From positions 186,001 through 250,000 of the forward strand of contig NZ_JAUSRF010000004.1 in NCBI RefSeq assembly GCF_030811685.1: 64,000 nucleotides of DNA. Reading direction: 5' to 3'. Positions 1 to 8,787 of this stretch are shown here, one piece after another (within the stretch, counting starts at the first letter, position 1; every line of letters begins with the position of its first letter). The stretch is from Neorhizobium huautlense. GTDB lineage: Bacteria > Pseudomonadota > Alphaproteobacteria > Rhizobiales > Rhizobiaceae. Below the pieces are notes generated by a model that ran no database searches, was not told where the DNA came from, and saw only the letters and a list, made by a program, of their open reading frames with translations. The position numbers and the translations under genes are program-made.

Positions 1-278
1 CGGCACATGTGCGGCGTCGAAGCGGTCAGATCGAACGTGGTGCGGCGGGCAAAGCCGTGCTGCGCCATCGGGTAGACATGCCCATCGATCTCGACATGAT
101 CATCCGGCGCCTTGCCGACAATCGGAAACAGGATAGGCGAGCGGCCGGTCCAATAGTCTGAATCACCGTTCCAGAGCCAATCGCGGCCATCCTTCGTCTT
201 CAGACTTTGCATCTCGGCGCCAAGCGGCGAAACCTCGACCGTCAGATATTCGTTTCCGATCCGTATCGGCTGGCTCAT
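1..278 (-). CDS. Aldose 1-epimerase family protein (N-terminal part, runs off the window)
   Basis: This is the first 92 codons of a minus-strand gene whose 3' part lies outside the window. The start ATG at 278 has a good ribosome site (GAGGAGCG) about 8 bases upstream. The visible protein reads MSQPIRIGNEYLTVEVSPLG and continues with a W-x-W-N-G-D-x-x-Y-W segment followed by R-S-P-I-L-F-P-I-V-G. This matches the beginning of the galactose-mutarotase-like / LacX-type aldose 1-epimerase family, which interconverts sugar anomers in the cytoplasm. The catalytic His and Glu lie beyond the fragment, so the family call rests on the N-terminal pattern alone and the sugar substrate cannot be inferred. 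Confidence 0.75.
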   Translation of the reverse strand, partial: MSQPIRIGNEYLTVEVSPLGAEMQSLKTKDGRDWLWNGDSDYWTGRSPILFPIVGKAPDDHVEIDGHVYPMAQHGFARRTTFDLTASTPHMC

Positions 279-501
279 CACTTGCGCTCCTCGATTCGAT
301 TGGCGTGACCTTATCGGCTATCTGGCCCTTTGCCAGCCGAAAGCAAATTGCGAAAAGGAAATTCAGGCGGTTTGATCTGTATCGTCCCGGCGTTATGCTG
401 AAGGCGCAAAACTGTCACGCACGCACCGGCCTGACCTTTCCCGACCGGGAAACGCGCCGAAAAGCCATTGCCTACCTCTCGAAACAGCAGCGGAAGCCCC
501 A

Positions 502-1359
502 ATGTCCGACGCCCAAAATATCCTCAATCCCTCCGTTTCCCTTCCCGATGGCACTGCCGTTCCGACGCTTGGCGCCGGCACATGGAATATGGGGGAAAAC
601 GCCCGCCACCGGGCAACCGAAATCGAAGCCTTGCGCCACGCCATGGACCTCGGCATGACGCTGATCGACACGGCCGAAATGTATGGCGAAGGCGGTGCGG
701 AAGAGGTGGTCGGCGAGGCCATCAAGGGGCGTCGGCACGAGGTTTTTCTCGTCTCGAAAGTCTATCCGCAGAATGCCAGCCGCGACGGCATCATCGCCGC
801 CTGCGAGCGCAGTTTGAGGCGCATGCGGACAGACCGCATCGATCTATACCTTCTGCACTGGCGCGGCAGCCATCCGCTGGCGGAAACGGTGGAAGGTTTC
901 AAGACGCTGGTCAAACAGGGCAAGATCGGCAATTGGGGTGTTTCCAATTTCGATACGGAAGACATGAAGGAACTGTTTTCCGTGCCGCATGGCGATCGCT
1001 GCGCCGTCAATCAGGTTCTCTACAATATCGGCCGTCGCGGCATCGAATATGATCTCATGCCATGGTGCGTCGGTAATGGCATTCCGATCATGGCCTATTC
1101 ACCGATCGAGCAGGGCCGCCTCGCCCATCATCCCGACCTGATCGAGATCGCCAAAGCGCATCAGGCGACGCCGGCGCAGGTGGCGCTTGCCTTCGTGCTC
1201 CAGCATTTTGGCGTGATCGCCATCCCGAAAGCGTCGAACAAGGCGCATGTCGAGGAAAATGTCAGGGCCTTGGCATTGAGGCTGCTGGATGATGAATGGC
1301 AAAAGCTGAATGCCGTCTTCCCAGCGCCGACCAAGGCACGACCACTGGAAATGCTGTAG
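502..1359 (+). CDS. Aldo/keto reductase
   Basis: This is a 285-residue cytoplasmic NAD(P)H-dependent oxidoreductase of the aldo/keto reductase superfamily, a TIM barrel of normal length. The family tetrad is visible: Asp56 and Tyr61 in LIDTAEMYG, Lys86 in VSKVY and His119 in LLHW. The C-terminal part carries the cofactor-binding segment ending IPKASNKAHVEEN. The start ATG at 502 is preceded by a purine-rich site (GGAAG). The gene stands alone, convergent with ilvH, with a GC-rich hairpin between them. The substrate is not predictable; similar proteins act on diverse aldehydes and 2,5-diketo-D-gluconate. Confidence 0.9.
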   Translation: MSDAQNILNPSVSLPDGTAVPTLGAGTWNMGENARHRATEIEALRHAMDLGMTLIDTAEMYGEGGAEEVVGEAIKGRRHEVFLVSKVYPQNASRDGIIAACERSLRRMRTDRIDLYLLHWRGSHPLAETVEGFKTLVKQGKIGNWGVSNFDTEDMKELFSVPHGDRCAVNQVLYNIGRRGIEYDLMPWCVGNGIPIMAYSPIEQGRLAHHPDLIEIAKAHQATPAQVALAFVLQHFGVIAIPKASNKAHVEENVRALALRLLDDEWQKLNAVFPAPTKARPLEML

Positions 1360-1364
1360 CCAAA

Positions 1365-1397
1365 AAGAAATCGGGGCGATCCAAGGACCGCCCCAAT
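1365..1397 (-). terminator. Probable terminator of the ilvI-ilvH operon
   Basis: The minus strand shows a GGGGCG/CGCCCC stem just after the ilvH stop, followed by a T-rich tract (GATTTCTTTTTG). It lies between two convergent genes. The plus-strand side has no T-run, so it probably acts mainly for ilvH. Confidence 0.55.
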
Positions 1398-1401
1398 AGG
1401 A

Positions 1402-1974
1402 TTACATGCCCTGCGCACCGCGGTTCATCGCCGCAATGCCGGTGCGGCAAACCTCGATCAGGCCGAGCGGTTTGACCACCGCCACGAACTGGTCGATCTT
1501 CGACGATTTTCCGGTGATCTCGAAGATGAAGTGACCGACGGTCGCATCCACCACCTTTGCCTGAAAGGCGTCGGCAAGGCGCAGCGCTTCGGCACGGCTT
1601 TCACCGGCGCCAGCCACCTTGATCAGCGCCACTTCGCGCTCGATTGGACGTTCCTGGCCAAGCTGGCCGGCGCGCACCGTCAGATCAACGACCCGGTGAA
1701 CCGGCACGATGCGTTCCAGCTGTGCCTTGATCTGCTCCAGCACCACCGGCGTGCCGTTGGTGACGATGGTAATGCGCGACAGATGCGATTCGTGTTCCGT
1801 CTCCGAAACGGTGAGACTTTCGATATTGTAGCCACGGCCGGAAAAAAGGCCGATGACGCGGGCAAGCACGCCCGGTTCGTTGGTGACGAGAACCGATAGC
1901 GTGTGGCTCTCGACCTTGGCGGTCTCGGGGCTGATGAAATAGGCCGAGCCGGTCGGTTGCTGATGTGCGTTCAT
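1402..1974 (-). CDS. ilvH: Acetolactate synthase small (regulatory) subunit
   Basis: This 190-residue subunit regulates acetohydroxyacid synthase, the first common step of branched-chain amino acid synthesis, and confers valine feedback control. The N-terminal ACT domain begins at about residue 20 (SHTLSVLVTNEPGVLARVIG) and contains the classic GLFSGRGYNIESL motif. It is followed by the C-terminal ALS small-subunit domain (LIKVAG, FIFEITG, GLIEVCRTG). An upstream in-frame ATG exists at 2025, but MNAHQQ at 1974 matches the usual family start and has AGGAAA upstream. It lies 47 bases after the ilvI stop, so the two subunits are cotranscribed. Confidence 0.95.
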   Translation of the reverse strand: MNAHQQPTGSAYFISPETAKVESHTLSVLVTNEPGVLARVIGLFSGRGYNIESLTVSETEHESHLSRITIVTNGTPVVLEQIKAQLERIVPVHRVVDLTVRAGQLGQERPIEREVALIKVAGAGESRAEALRLADAFQAKVVDATVGHFIFEITGKSSKIDQFVAVVKPLGLIEVCRTGIAAMNRGAQGM

Positions 1975-2021
1975 GATCTGGGTCCGTTTCCTAGGATGTT
2001 GTTCTGGAATACCAGCCCGCA

Positions 2022-3809
2022 TCAAACGAGCTGGCGGCCCTTGGCATCGATGGCAGTCGCAACCGCATCATCCGTTGCATCTTCCGGCAACAGCATCTCG
2101 TTATGCGCCTTGCCCGACGGGATCATCGGGAAGCAGTTGGCGAGATTGGCCACGCGGCAATCGAAGATGACAGGCGCATTCACCGCGATCATCTCGGCAA
2201 TCTTGCCATCCAGTTCCTTCGGATCGTCGCAATACATGCCGACCGCGCCGTAAGCTTCCGCCAGCTTGACGAAGTCAGGCATCGCTTCCGTGTAGGAATT
2301 CGACAGGCGGTTGCCATGCAGCAGCTGCTGCCACTGGCGCACCATGCCCATATACTGGTTGTTCAGGATGAAGATCTTGACCGGCAGGTTATGCTGGATG
2401 GCGCAGGACATTTCCTGAATGCACATCTGGATCGAGGCATCGCCGGCAATATCGATGACCAGAGCCTCAGGATGCGCCACCTGCACGCCGAGTGCTGCCG
2501 GCAGGCCGTAGCCCATCGTGCCGAGACCGCCCGATGTCATCCAGTGGTTCGGCTCTTCGAAACCGAAAAACTGGGCTGCCCACATCTGGTGCTGACCGAC
2601 CTCGGTGGTGATGTATGTGTCGCGTCCCTTGGTGGCTTCGGCCAAGCGTTCCAAAGCATATTGCGGCATGATGACGTCGTTCGAATTCTTGTAGGAGAAC
2701 GACTTCTTGGCCCGCCATGTTTCGATCGAAGCCCACCAGTCTGCGGACTGAGCCTTTTCAGGCTTCTTCGGCAGGGCGCGCCACAAACGAACCATGTCTT
2801 CCAGAACATGGCCGACATCACCGATGATCGGAATATCGACGCGCACGTTCTTGTTGATCGACGACGGATCGATATCGATATGAATCTTGCGCGAGTTCGG
2901 CGAAAACGCATTCAGGCGGCCGGTAATACGGTCATCGAAACGCGCGCCGATGCAGACCATGACGTCACAATCATGCATGGCGAGATTGGCTTCGTAGGAA
3001 CCATGCATGCCCAGCATGCCGAGCCAGTTCTTGCCCGAGGCCGGATAGGCCCCGAGGCCCATCAGCGTCGAGGTGATCGGGAAATCGGTCAGCTCGACCA
3101 GTTCGCGCAACAGCTTGGAGGCTTCCGGGCCGGCATTGATGACGCCGCCACCGGTGTAAAGAACCGGCCGACGGGCCGTCGCCATCAGTTCGACGGCCGC
3201 CTGAATGGCTTTGAGATCGCCATTGACCTTGGGCTTGTAGCTCTTGGAAGCAGTTGCTTCCGACGGCGGCACGTAGGTGCCGGTGGCGAACTGGATGTCC
3301 TTCGGGATGTCGACGACAACCGGGCCCGGACGGCCGCTCTGGGCGATGCGGAAGGCTTCGTGAATGATGCCGGCCAGCTCGTCTACATTCTTCACCAGCC
3401 AGTTATGCTTGGTGCAGGGACGCGTGATGCCGACCGTATCGGCTTCCTGAAACGCATCCGAACCGATCAGTGTGGTTGGAACCTGCCCAGTCAGGCAGAC
3501 GAGCGGAATGCTGTCCATCAGCGCGTCCTGCAGCGGCGTTACCGCATTGGTGGCGCCGGGACCCGACGTGACCAGCATGACACCGACCTTGCCGGTGGAG
3601 CGGGCATAACCTTCGGCCGCATGGCCGGCGCCCTGTTCATGACGGACGAGAATGTGCTGGATGTCTTCCTGCTGAAAGATCTCGTCATAGATCGGAAGCA
3701 CGGCGCCGCCGGGATAACCGAAAATATGCTCGACGCCGTTGTCCTTCAAAGCGCGAAGCACGATTTCGGCGCCTGTCATTCGGTTGCCGTTATCCGCCGT
3801 GTCCGTCAT
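2022..3809 (-). CDS. ilvI: Acetolactate synthase large (catalytic) subunit
   Basis: This is the 595-residue thiamine-diphosphate-dependent catalytic subunit that condenses pyruvate with pyruvate or 2-oxobutyrate. Three TPP-enzyme domains are visible: the N-terminal domain (GAEIVLRALKDNGVEHIFGYPGG, with catalytic Glu in VRHEQGAGHAAEGYA), a central FAD-binding region and the C-terminal domain with the TPP motif GDASIQM...NNQYMGMVRQW. The frame is open further upstream, but the ATG at 3809 has a near-perfect GGAGGACAGG ribosome site and gives the family length. A leader peptide and attenuator lie upstream. Confidence 0.96.
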   Translation of the reverse strand: MTDTADNGNRMTGAEIVLRALKDNGVEHIFGYPGGAVLPIYDEIFQQEDIQHILVRHEQGAGHAAEGYARSTGKVGVMLVTSGPGATNAVTPLQDALMDSIPLVCLTGQVPTTLIGSDAFQEADTVGITRPCTKHNWLVKNVDELAGIIHEAFRIAQSGRPGPVVVDIPKDIQFATGTYVPPSEATASKSYKPKVNGDLKAIQAAVELMATARRPVLYTGGGVINAGPEASKLLRELVELTDFPITSTLMGLGAYPASGKNWLGMLGMHGSYEANLAMHDCDVMVCIGARFDDRITGRLNAFSPNSRKIHIDIDPSSINKNVRVDIPIIGDVGHVLEDMVRLWRALPKKPEKAQSADWWASIETWRAKKSFSYKNSNDVIMPQYALERLAEATKGRDTYITTEVGQHQMWAAQFFGFEEPNHWMTSGGLGTMGYGLPAALGVQVAHPEALVIDIAGDASIQMCIQEMSCAIQHNLPVKIFILNNQYMGMVRQWQQLLHGNRLSNSYTEAMPDFVKLAEAYGAVGMYCDDPKELDGKIAEMIAVNAPVIFDCRVANLANCFPMIPSGKAHNEMLLPEDATDDAVATAIDAKGRQLV

Positions 3810-3922
3810 GTCCTGTCCTCCTGGTGTCTGGCCTTTTATATCTGCAATGGCCGGGATTGCTGCTGGAGTTTTTTGCTTCCGGTCCGGTGAGATTGAGAAT
3901 TGTGGAGCCGGAAACAAGGCAT

Positions 3923-3944
3923 AAAAAAAGGCCCCTCAGGAGCC
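3923..3944 (-). terminator. Attenuator terminator upstream of ilvI
   Basis: Read on the minus strand, a 6-bp stem GGCTCC/GGGGCC with a TGA loop is followed by seven T. It lies between the leader peptide stop (3980) and the ilvI start (3809). This is the layout of a rho-independent attenuator in the untranslated leader, not of a gene-end terminator. Confidence 0.8.
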
Positions 3945-3979
3945 TGTCTTTCCGCGCATGGGTGGCTAACGCCGGATGG

Positions 3980-4036
3980 TTACACCATCCTGCCCATGCG
4001 CGTTCCCACCACAATAAGAGCGATCGAATTTTTCAT
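3980..4036 (-). CDS. ilv operon leader peptide (18 aa)
   Basis: A short ORF reads MKNSIALIVVGTRMGRMV. Five of residues 5-10 are Ile, Ala, Leu, Ile, Val and Val, the regulated amino acids, as in known ilv leader peptides. Its 3' half overlaps a long hairpin: GCGCATGGG (4001-3993) can pair with CCCATGCGC (3962-3954), enclosing GGATGGT/ACCATCC. The attenuator terminator follows. By analogy with established ribosome-mediated attenuation, stalling at Ile/Leu/Val codons when charged tRNA is scarce would let transcription into ilvI. The exact antiterminator pairing could not be resolved by eye. Confidence 0.85.
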   Translation of the reverse strand: MKNSIALIVVGTRMGRMV

Positions 4037-4257
4037 GTGGCGAGTGTTAACGGCAAATATATCACCCGTCAACGCGCAACCGCCGAAAAAACGGCGGCAA
4101 GCCGGGCCGGCAAGATGAAACAGACGGCTCGCATGCGACAACTTATTGAAACACCTTATTAAGCCGCTTGCGATAATCTCCCCCAAGATTAAGGGGGCTA
4201 ACCCCACAAGTATTAGCTCGTTCGTTTCAGCCCGACCCAGAGAATAGGGGCCAAGTA

Positions 4258-6339
4258 GTGCGTAACAGTGACTTCCAGAAAGCGATGACAGCCGGCGAGC
4301 AGGAAAGGCGCGACGGCGACAGACCAGGCAATCGACTGCTTGGACGCATCGTGGCCTGCAATGGCGCCCATGCCACCATCGCGGCAGTTGCTGAAAACGG
4401 CGAAACCGGCCTGACCGAACTCTGGTCGATCGGCCGCCTGATTTCGATCAGCGTCGGCACCAATCGAGTCGTCGCCATCTCCTATTCGATGTCCACCGAC
4501 AAGAACGAGTGGATCGACGGCGCAGACAACGAATTCCGTATCGAGGTCGAGTTGCTGGGCGAAGTCCGCGTCAGCCCTGACGGTCGAGAAGAGTTTTCGC
4601 GCGGCATTTCGCGTTACCCCTATCTCGGCGCGATCGCGCACCGCATTCGTTCGGCCGACCTCGTGCGCATCTACGATACCGGCCAGAGCGAAAGCTGCGT
4701 CATCGGCAAGCTGACACAGGACGAGTCGATTGACGCGACCATCCATATTCCGTCGATGCTGTCCAAGCACTTTGCCGTCGTCGGCTCCACCGGCGTCGGT
4801 AAATCGACCGCCGTTTCGCTGCTGCTCAACAAGGCCATCGAAGCCGATCCGAAACTGCGCGTCCTGATCCTCGATCCGCACAACGAATTCGCCGCCGCCT
4901 TCCCTGAAAAGGCGGTCGTCATCGACACAGATACGCTCGACCTGCCCTTCTGGTTGATGCGGCTCGAAGAATTTGCCGAAGTCGTCTTCCGTGGGCGCAC
5001 GCCCGTCGCCGAGGAACTCGATATCCTGCGCGACCTCATCCCTGAGGCGAAACGCGCATTTCGAGGCAGCGAAAACTCGCTGATGCGCCGCACGACGGAA
5101 AAGAGTTCCGTCACCGCCGACACGCCGGTACCATACCGCATGGCCGACCTGCTGGCGCTGATCGATGAACGCATCGGCCGCCTTGAAGGCCGCAGCGAAA
5201 AGCCCGTTCTGCGTTCGCTGAAAATGCGCGTGACGTCGGCCATCAACGACCCGCGCTACCACTTCATGTTCTCCAACAACACGATCCAAGACACGATCAT
5301 GGAGACGATCGCGCATATCTTCCGCATTCCCGGCGAAGATAGGCCGATCTCGACCTTCCAGCTCGCCGGCATTCCGTCGGAAGTGGTCAATTCCGTCGCC
5401 TCGATCCTCTGCCGCATGTCGTTCGAACTGGCGCTGTGGAGCAACGGCGCCATCCACATGCTGGTCGTCTGCGAAGAGGCGCACCGTTACGTGCCGGCCG
5501 ATCGTGAACTCGGCTTCGTGCCGACCCGTCAGGCCATCGCCCGTATCGCCAAGGAAGGCCGTAAATACGGTGTTTCGCTCGGCGTCATCACCCAGCGTCC
5601 GGGCGAACTCGACCAGACCATTCTTTCACAGTGCTCGACGGTTTTTGCCATGCGCCTTGCCAACGACAAGGACCAGGAAATCATCCGTTCGGCCATTCCG
5701 AACTCTTCGGTTTCGACCACCAGTTTTCTGTCGTCGATCGGCAATGGCGAAGCCATCGCATTCGGCGAGGCCATCACCGTGCCGATGCGCATGCGCTTCA
5801 CCCGCGTCGACCAGAGCCACCTGCCGAAAGCCAACGGCGTCAGCACCGCCCAGCATTCCGATGACGAGACGCCCGACACCGTCGACCTGCGTTCCGTCGT
5901 GTCGCGCATGCGCTCGGTCGCCGGCCCCGACATCAGCAATTTCCAGCGCAACGTCAGCAGCCAGGGCTTTTCCCCGTCACAGGCGGATAGCTACATCGAT
6001 GACGCCGATGATGGCGCCAGTGACGTCGAGCTGGCGCGCTGGAATAGTGAAATGCGCACCGACGATGTGCCTCCACTGGCGCCTCACCAGTCCGGTCACC
6101 AGCACTCCGCCGAAGGTCTCGAACCCTATCGACCGGACATGCTGCCGCGCGCACCGCGTGATGCAGAACCGGCAAGACAGCCCCGCTTCACCGAATTCCG
6201 TCGCGACGCCGCACCCGATTATGGGACGAGCAACCGCAACGAACCCGCCCGCCCCGCCTTCGGGCGCCCGGAAGGCACCGGATCGTTCCGGGAAAGCCTG
6301 CTGAAAAAGCCGCTCAGCAGCCTTTACGACAAGGACTGA
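4258..6339 (+). CDS. HerA-like ATP-binding protein (DUF87 family)
   Basis: This 693-residue protein resembles HerA, the FtsK-HerA-class hexameric translocase/helicase. An N-terminal beta-rich HAS-barrel-like region is followed by a P-loop (GSTGVGKST at about residues 177-185) and a Walker B strand (LVVCEEAHR at about 401). The typical AKEGRKYGVSLGVITQRP and arginine-finger regions follow. After about residue 530 the chain is a charged, Pro-rich, probably disordered tail. The start is a GTG at 4258; an in-frame ATG at 4285 is the alternative. No NurA nuclease gene, HerA's usual partner in archaea, is adjacent, so its role in end resection is not implied here. Confidence 0.88.
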   Translation: MRNSDFQKAMTAGEQERRDGDRPGNRLLGRIVACNGAHATIAAVAENGETGLTELWSIGRLISISVGTNRVVAISYSMSTDKNEWIDGADNEFRIEVELLGEVRVSPDGREEFSRGISRYPYLGAIAHRIRSADLVRIYDTGQSESCVIGKLTQDESIDATIHIPSMLSKHFAVVGSTGVGKSTAVSLLLNKAIEADPKLRVLILDPHNEFAAAFPEKAVVIDTDTLDLPFWLMRLEEFAEVVFRGRTPVAEELDILRDLIPEAKRAFRGSENSLMRRTTEKSSVTADTPVPYRMADLLALIDERIGRLEGRSEKPVLRSLKMRVTSAINDPRYHFMFSNNTIQDTIMETIAHIFRIPGEDRPISTFQLAGIPSEVVNSVASILCRMSFELALWSNGAIHMLVVCEEAHRYVPADRELGFVPTRQAIARIAKEGRKYGVSLGVITQRPGELDQTILSQCSTVFAMRLANDKDQEIIRSAIPNSSVSTTSFLSSIGNGEAIAFGEAITVPMRMRFTRVDQSHLPKANGVSTAQHSDDETPDTVDLRSVVSRMRSVAGPDISNFQRNVSSQGFSPSQADSYIDDADDGASDVELARWNSEMRTDDVPPLAPHQSGHQHSAEGLEPYRPDMLPRAPRDAEPARQPRFTEFRRDAAPDYGTSNRNEPARPAFGRPEGTGSFRESLLKKPLSSLYDKD

Positions 6340-6354
6340 CGCAGAGTCAGGGCC

Positions 6355-7296
6355 TTACGTCATATCGGCTGGACCGTGCGGGCCCGGCCAACGCTCCCAA
6401 CTCTCATCCATCTGGTTTCTGAACCACGTCATCTGGCGTTTGGCATATTGACGGGTCAGCGCAGAGCCGCACTCGATGACCGTGTCGCGGCTCATGCGCC
6501 CGGCATTCATCTCGGCAATTTCGTTGACGCCGATCGCCTTCATCACCGGCAGATCCGACGCCGGCTGCATTGCCATCAGCGCCTGGACCTCTTCGATGGC
6601 GCCCGTCGCCAGCATGATTTCGAAACGCCGGTTGATCCGGTCATGCAGGATGGGTCGCTCCGGCAGAACGACAATCTTTTTCGCCCGCGCCGGATCGACG
6701 ATCATTGGCCCGCGTGTTTCCTGAAAAGACGATATCGAACGACCGGTATGAAGATGCGTTTCCAGCGCGCGCAAGATGCGCTGCCCATCCTTCACCTGCA
6801 GCCGGAGAGCCATTTCAGGGTCAAGTCTCGACAATTCCGCATGCAGCGCTTCCGGGCCTTCGATGCCCAAACGCTGGCGCAGCGATTCGCGCAAATCATC
6901 CGGAATCGACGGCATGTCCGAGAGACCACCGGTCAGCGCCTTGAAATAAAGCCCGGTGCCGCCGATCAGAACCGGCAGTTTTCCTTGGCACTTCAGATCG
7001 CCCAGCAGGCGCTCGACGTCGCGTAGCCATTCACCGGTCGAATAGGCCTTGATTGCCGGCACATGCCCGTAAAGCAGGTGCGGCACGCCTTCCATGTCCT
7101 CTTCCGAGGGACGCGCCGTCAGCACCCGCAGCGTGTCATAGACCTGCATGCTGTCGGCATTAATCACCACGCCGCCATGTCGTTTGGCAAGCGCGATCGC
7201 CAGTGCCGACTTGCCGCTGGCAGTCGGCCCGGTTATCAGGATCGCATCGAAATCGTCCACAAGGTCGTTCATCATGGCTTTCGTTGCCACGCTCAT
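6355..7296 (-). CDS. miaA: tRNA dimethylallyltransferase MiaA
   Basis: This enzyme transfers the dimethylallyl group to A37 of tRNAs that read UNN codons. The P-loop GPTASGKS (residues 23-30), the DSMQVYDTL motif and the IGGTGLYFKALTGGLSDMP signature are all present. The C-terminus carries the RQYAKRQMTWFRNQ tRNA-binding segment. The length of 313 residues is usual. The start is ambiguous between ATG at 7296 and the ATGATG pair at 7275/7272. Any of these overlaps or abuts serB, which starts at 7274 on the other strand. It is convergent with the HerA-like gene, 15 bases away. Confidence 0.94.
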   Translation of the reverse strand: MSVATKAMMNDLVDDFDAILITGPTASGKSALAIALAKRHGGVVINADSMQVYDTLRVLTARPSEEDMEGVPHLLYGHVPAIKAYSTGEWLRDVERLLGDLKCQGKLPVLIGGTGLYFKALTGGLSDMPSIPDDLRESLRQRLGIEGPEALHAELSRLDPEMALRLQVKDGQRILRALETHLHTGRSISSFQETRGPMIVDPARAKKIVVLPERPILHDRINRRFEIMLATGAIEEVQALMAMQPASDLPVMKAIGVNEIAEMNAGRMSRDTVIECGSALTRQYAKRQMTWFRNQMDESWERWPGPHGPADMT

Positions 7297-8167
7297 TGCC
7301 CATCCGTCAAATCCCGTTCTGACCGCAGGGCTGGGCGAACAGGCCGCAGAAGCCGCGAATGCCGCCGGCCTTTACTGGCTGGCGGACGGAATTGCCTGTG
7401 ATCTCGCCCTTAGGGACGGTGCCGACCTCACGGCCACAGAAGCCGCCATCAGGGCCGTGATTGCCGACAAGCCGATCGATCTCGTCGTCCAGCAGGCCGA
7501 AACGCGTCGCAAGAAACTCCTGCTCGCCGATATGGATTCGACGATGATCGGCCAGGAATGCATCGACGAGCTGGCAGCTGAAGTGGGCCTGAAGGACAAG
7601 GTGGCGACCATCACAGCCCGCGCCATGAACGGCGAAATCGAATTCGAACCGGCTCTTCGTGAACGCGTGGCGCTTTTGAAAGGCCTGCCGATCACCGTCG
7701 TTGACGACGTCATCGCCAAGCGCATCACACTCACCTCCGGCGGCCCGCAGCTGATCGCCACGATGAAGGCCAAGGGGTTTTACAGCGCCCTCGTTTCCGG
7801 TGGTTTCACCGTCTTCACCAGCCGCATTGCCGCCACGCTCGGGTTTGATGAAAACCGCGCCAACATCCTGATCGAAAAGGACGGCGTACTAACCGGCGAA
7901 GTGGCCGAACCGATCCTTGGCAAACAGGCCAAGATCGACGCATTGCTCGACCTTGCCGAAAAACTGAAAATCTCGCCGGACGAGGCAATGGCCGTCGGCG
8001 ATGGCGCCAACGATCTCGGCATGCTTGGCGTTGCCGGCTCCGGTGTCGCTCTCCATGCCAAGCCCACGGTGGCAGCGCAGGCAAAAATGCGCATCGACCA
8101 CGGCGATCTGACGGCCCTTCTTTATATCCAGGGTTATCGCAAAACCGATTTCGCGCCGGTCGGCTGA
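7274..8167 (+). CDS. serB: Phosphoserine phosphatase SerB
   Basis: This HAD-superfamily enzyme performs the last step of serine synthesis. The nucleophile motif DMDST is at residues 86-90. Motif II is the SGGF segment and motif III the GDGANDLGML segment near residue 240. The N-terminal 75 residues form the usual ACT-like extension of the long SerB class; total length is 297. The ATG at 7274 lies inside or beside the miaA start on the opposite strand. The acetyltransferase gene follows 28 bases downstream. Confidence 0.95.
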   Translation: MAFVATLIAHPSNPVLTAGLGEQAAEAANAAGLYWLADGIACDLALRDGADLTATEAAIRAVIADKPIDLVVQQAETRRKKLLLADMDSTMIGQECIDELAAEVGLKDKVATITARAMNGEIEFEPALRERVALLKGLPITVVDDVIAKRITLTSGGPQLIATMKAKGFYSALVSGGFTVFTSRIAATLGFDENRANILIEKDGVLTGEVAEPILGKQAKIDALLDLAEKLKISPDEAMAVGDGANDLGMLGVAGSGVALHAKPTVAAQAKMRIDHGDLTALLYIQGYRKTDFAPVG

Positions 8168-8195
8168 GCAGGAAACCGGAGCCTGGGAGGCGAAC

Positions 8196-8762
8196 GTGAT
8201 CATTCTGGAGACCGAACGCCTCATCCTCCGCAACTGGCGGCCCTCCGATCGCGATCTGTTTCGCGAGATCAATGCCGATCCGAAAGTGATGGAGTTTTTT
8301 CCGTTCCGCCGCACCTATGAGGAAGCCGATGCGGTCCTCGAAAAGCTCAACGGCATGATCACCGACACCGGAATCGGTTTTTATGCGATGGCGTTGAAGG
8401 AAACCGGTGAACCGATGGGATTTTGCGGCCTATCGCCCACCAATCTCCCCGAAATCTTCCCCGACGGCATGGTGGAGATCGGCTGGCGGCTCGCCACCCG
8501 CTACTGGGGCAACGGCTATGTGACGGAAGCATCGCTGGCCTTGCTGGAAGAAGCGCTGGTAAAGCGCGGCATGAAGGCGGTGGTTTCCTTCGCGGTTGCC
8601 GAAAACCGCCGCTCGACGGCGGTCATGGAACGCATCGGCATGCAACGCCAGCCATGGCTGGATTTCAAGCATCCGCGCGTGCCGGATACACATCCGCATC
8701 TGCAAGATCATGTGGTGTATGCGGCCGCGGCCGAGTTGTGGCGCTCGAAGCAAGCCATCTGA
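8196..8762 (+). CDS. GNAT family N-acetyltransferase (RimJ/RimL type)
   Basis: This 188-residue protein begins MIILETERLILRNWRPSDRD, the usual opening of the acetyl-CoA-dependent RimJ/RimL subgroup. It has the EIGWRLATRYWGNGYVTEA segment, which forms the acetyl-CoA pyrophosphate loop, and AVAENRRSTAVMERIGM further on. The start is a GTG at 8196 with a strong GGGAGGCG site six bases before it. It probably shares a transcript with serB. The acceptor is unknown; the family includes ribosomal-protein and small-molecule acetylases. Confidence 0.88.
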   Translation: MIILETERLILRNWRPSDRDLFREINADPKVMEFFPFRRTYEEADAVLEKLNGMITDTGIGFYAMALKETGEPMGFCGLSPTNLPEIFPDGMVEIGWRLATRYWGNGYVTEASLALLEEALVKRGMKAVVSFAVAENRRSTAVMERIGMQRQPWLDFKHPRVPDTHPHLQDHVVYAAAAELWRSKQAI

Positions 8763-8787
8763 ATGGCGACAGGACGGGCCGGCGCAC

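Noticed and set aside
2103..3890. Very long open frame on the plus strand opposite ilvI
   Set aside because: It is an antisense shadow of a high-GC gene: composition is Arg/His-rich, no motif is present and the minus-strand protein is unmistakable.
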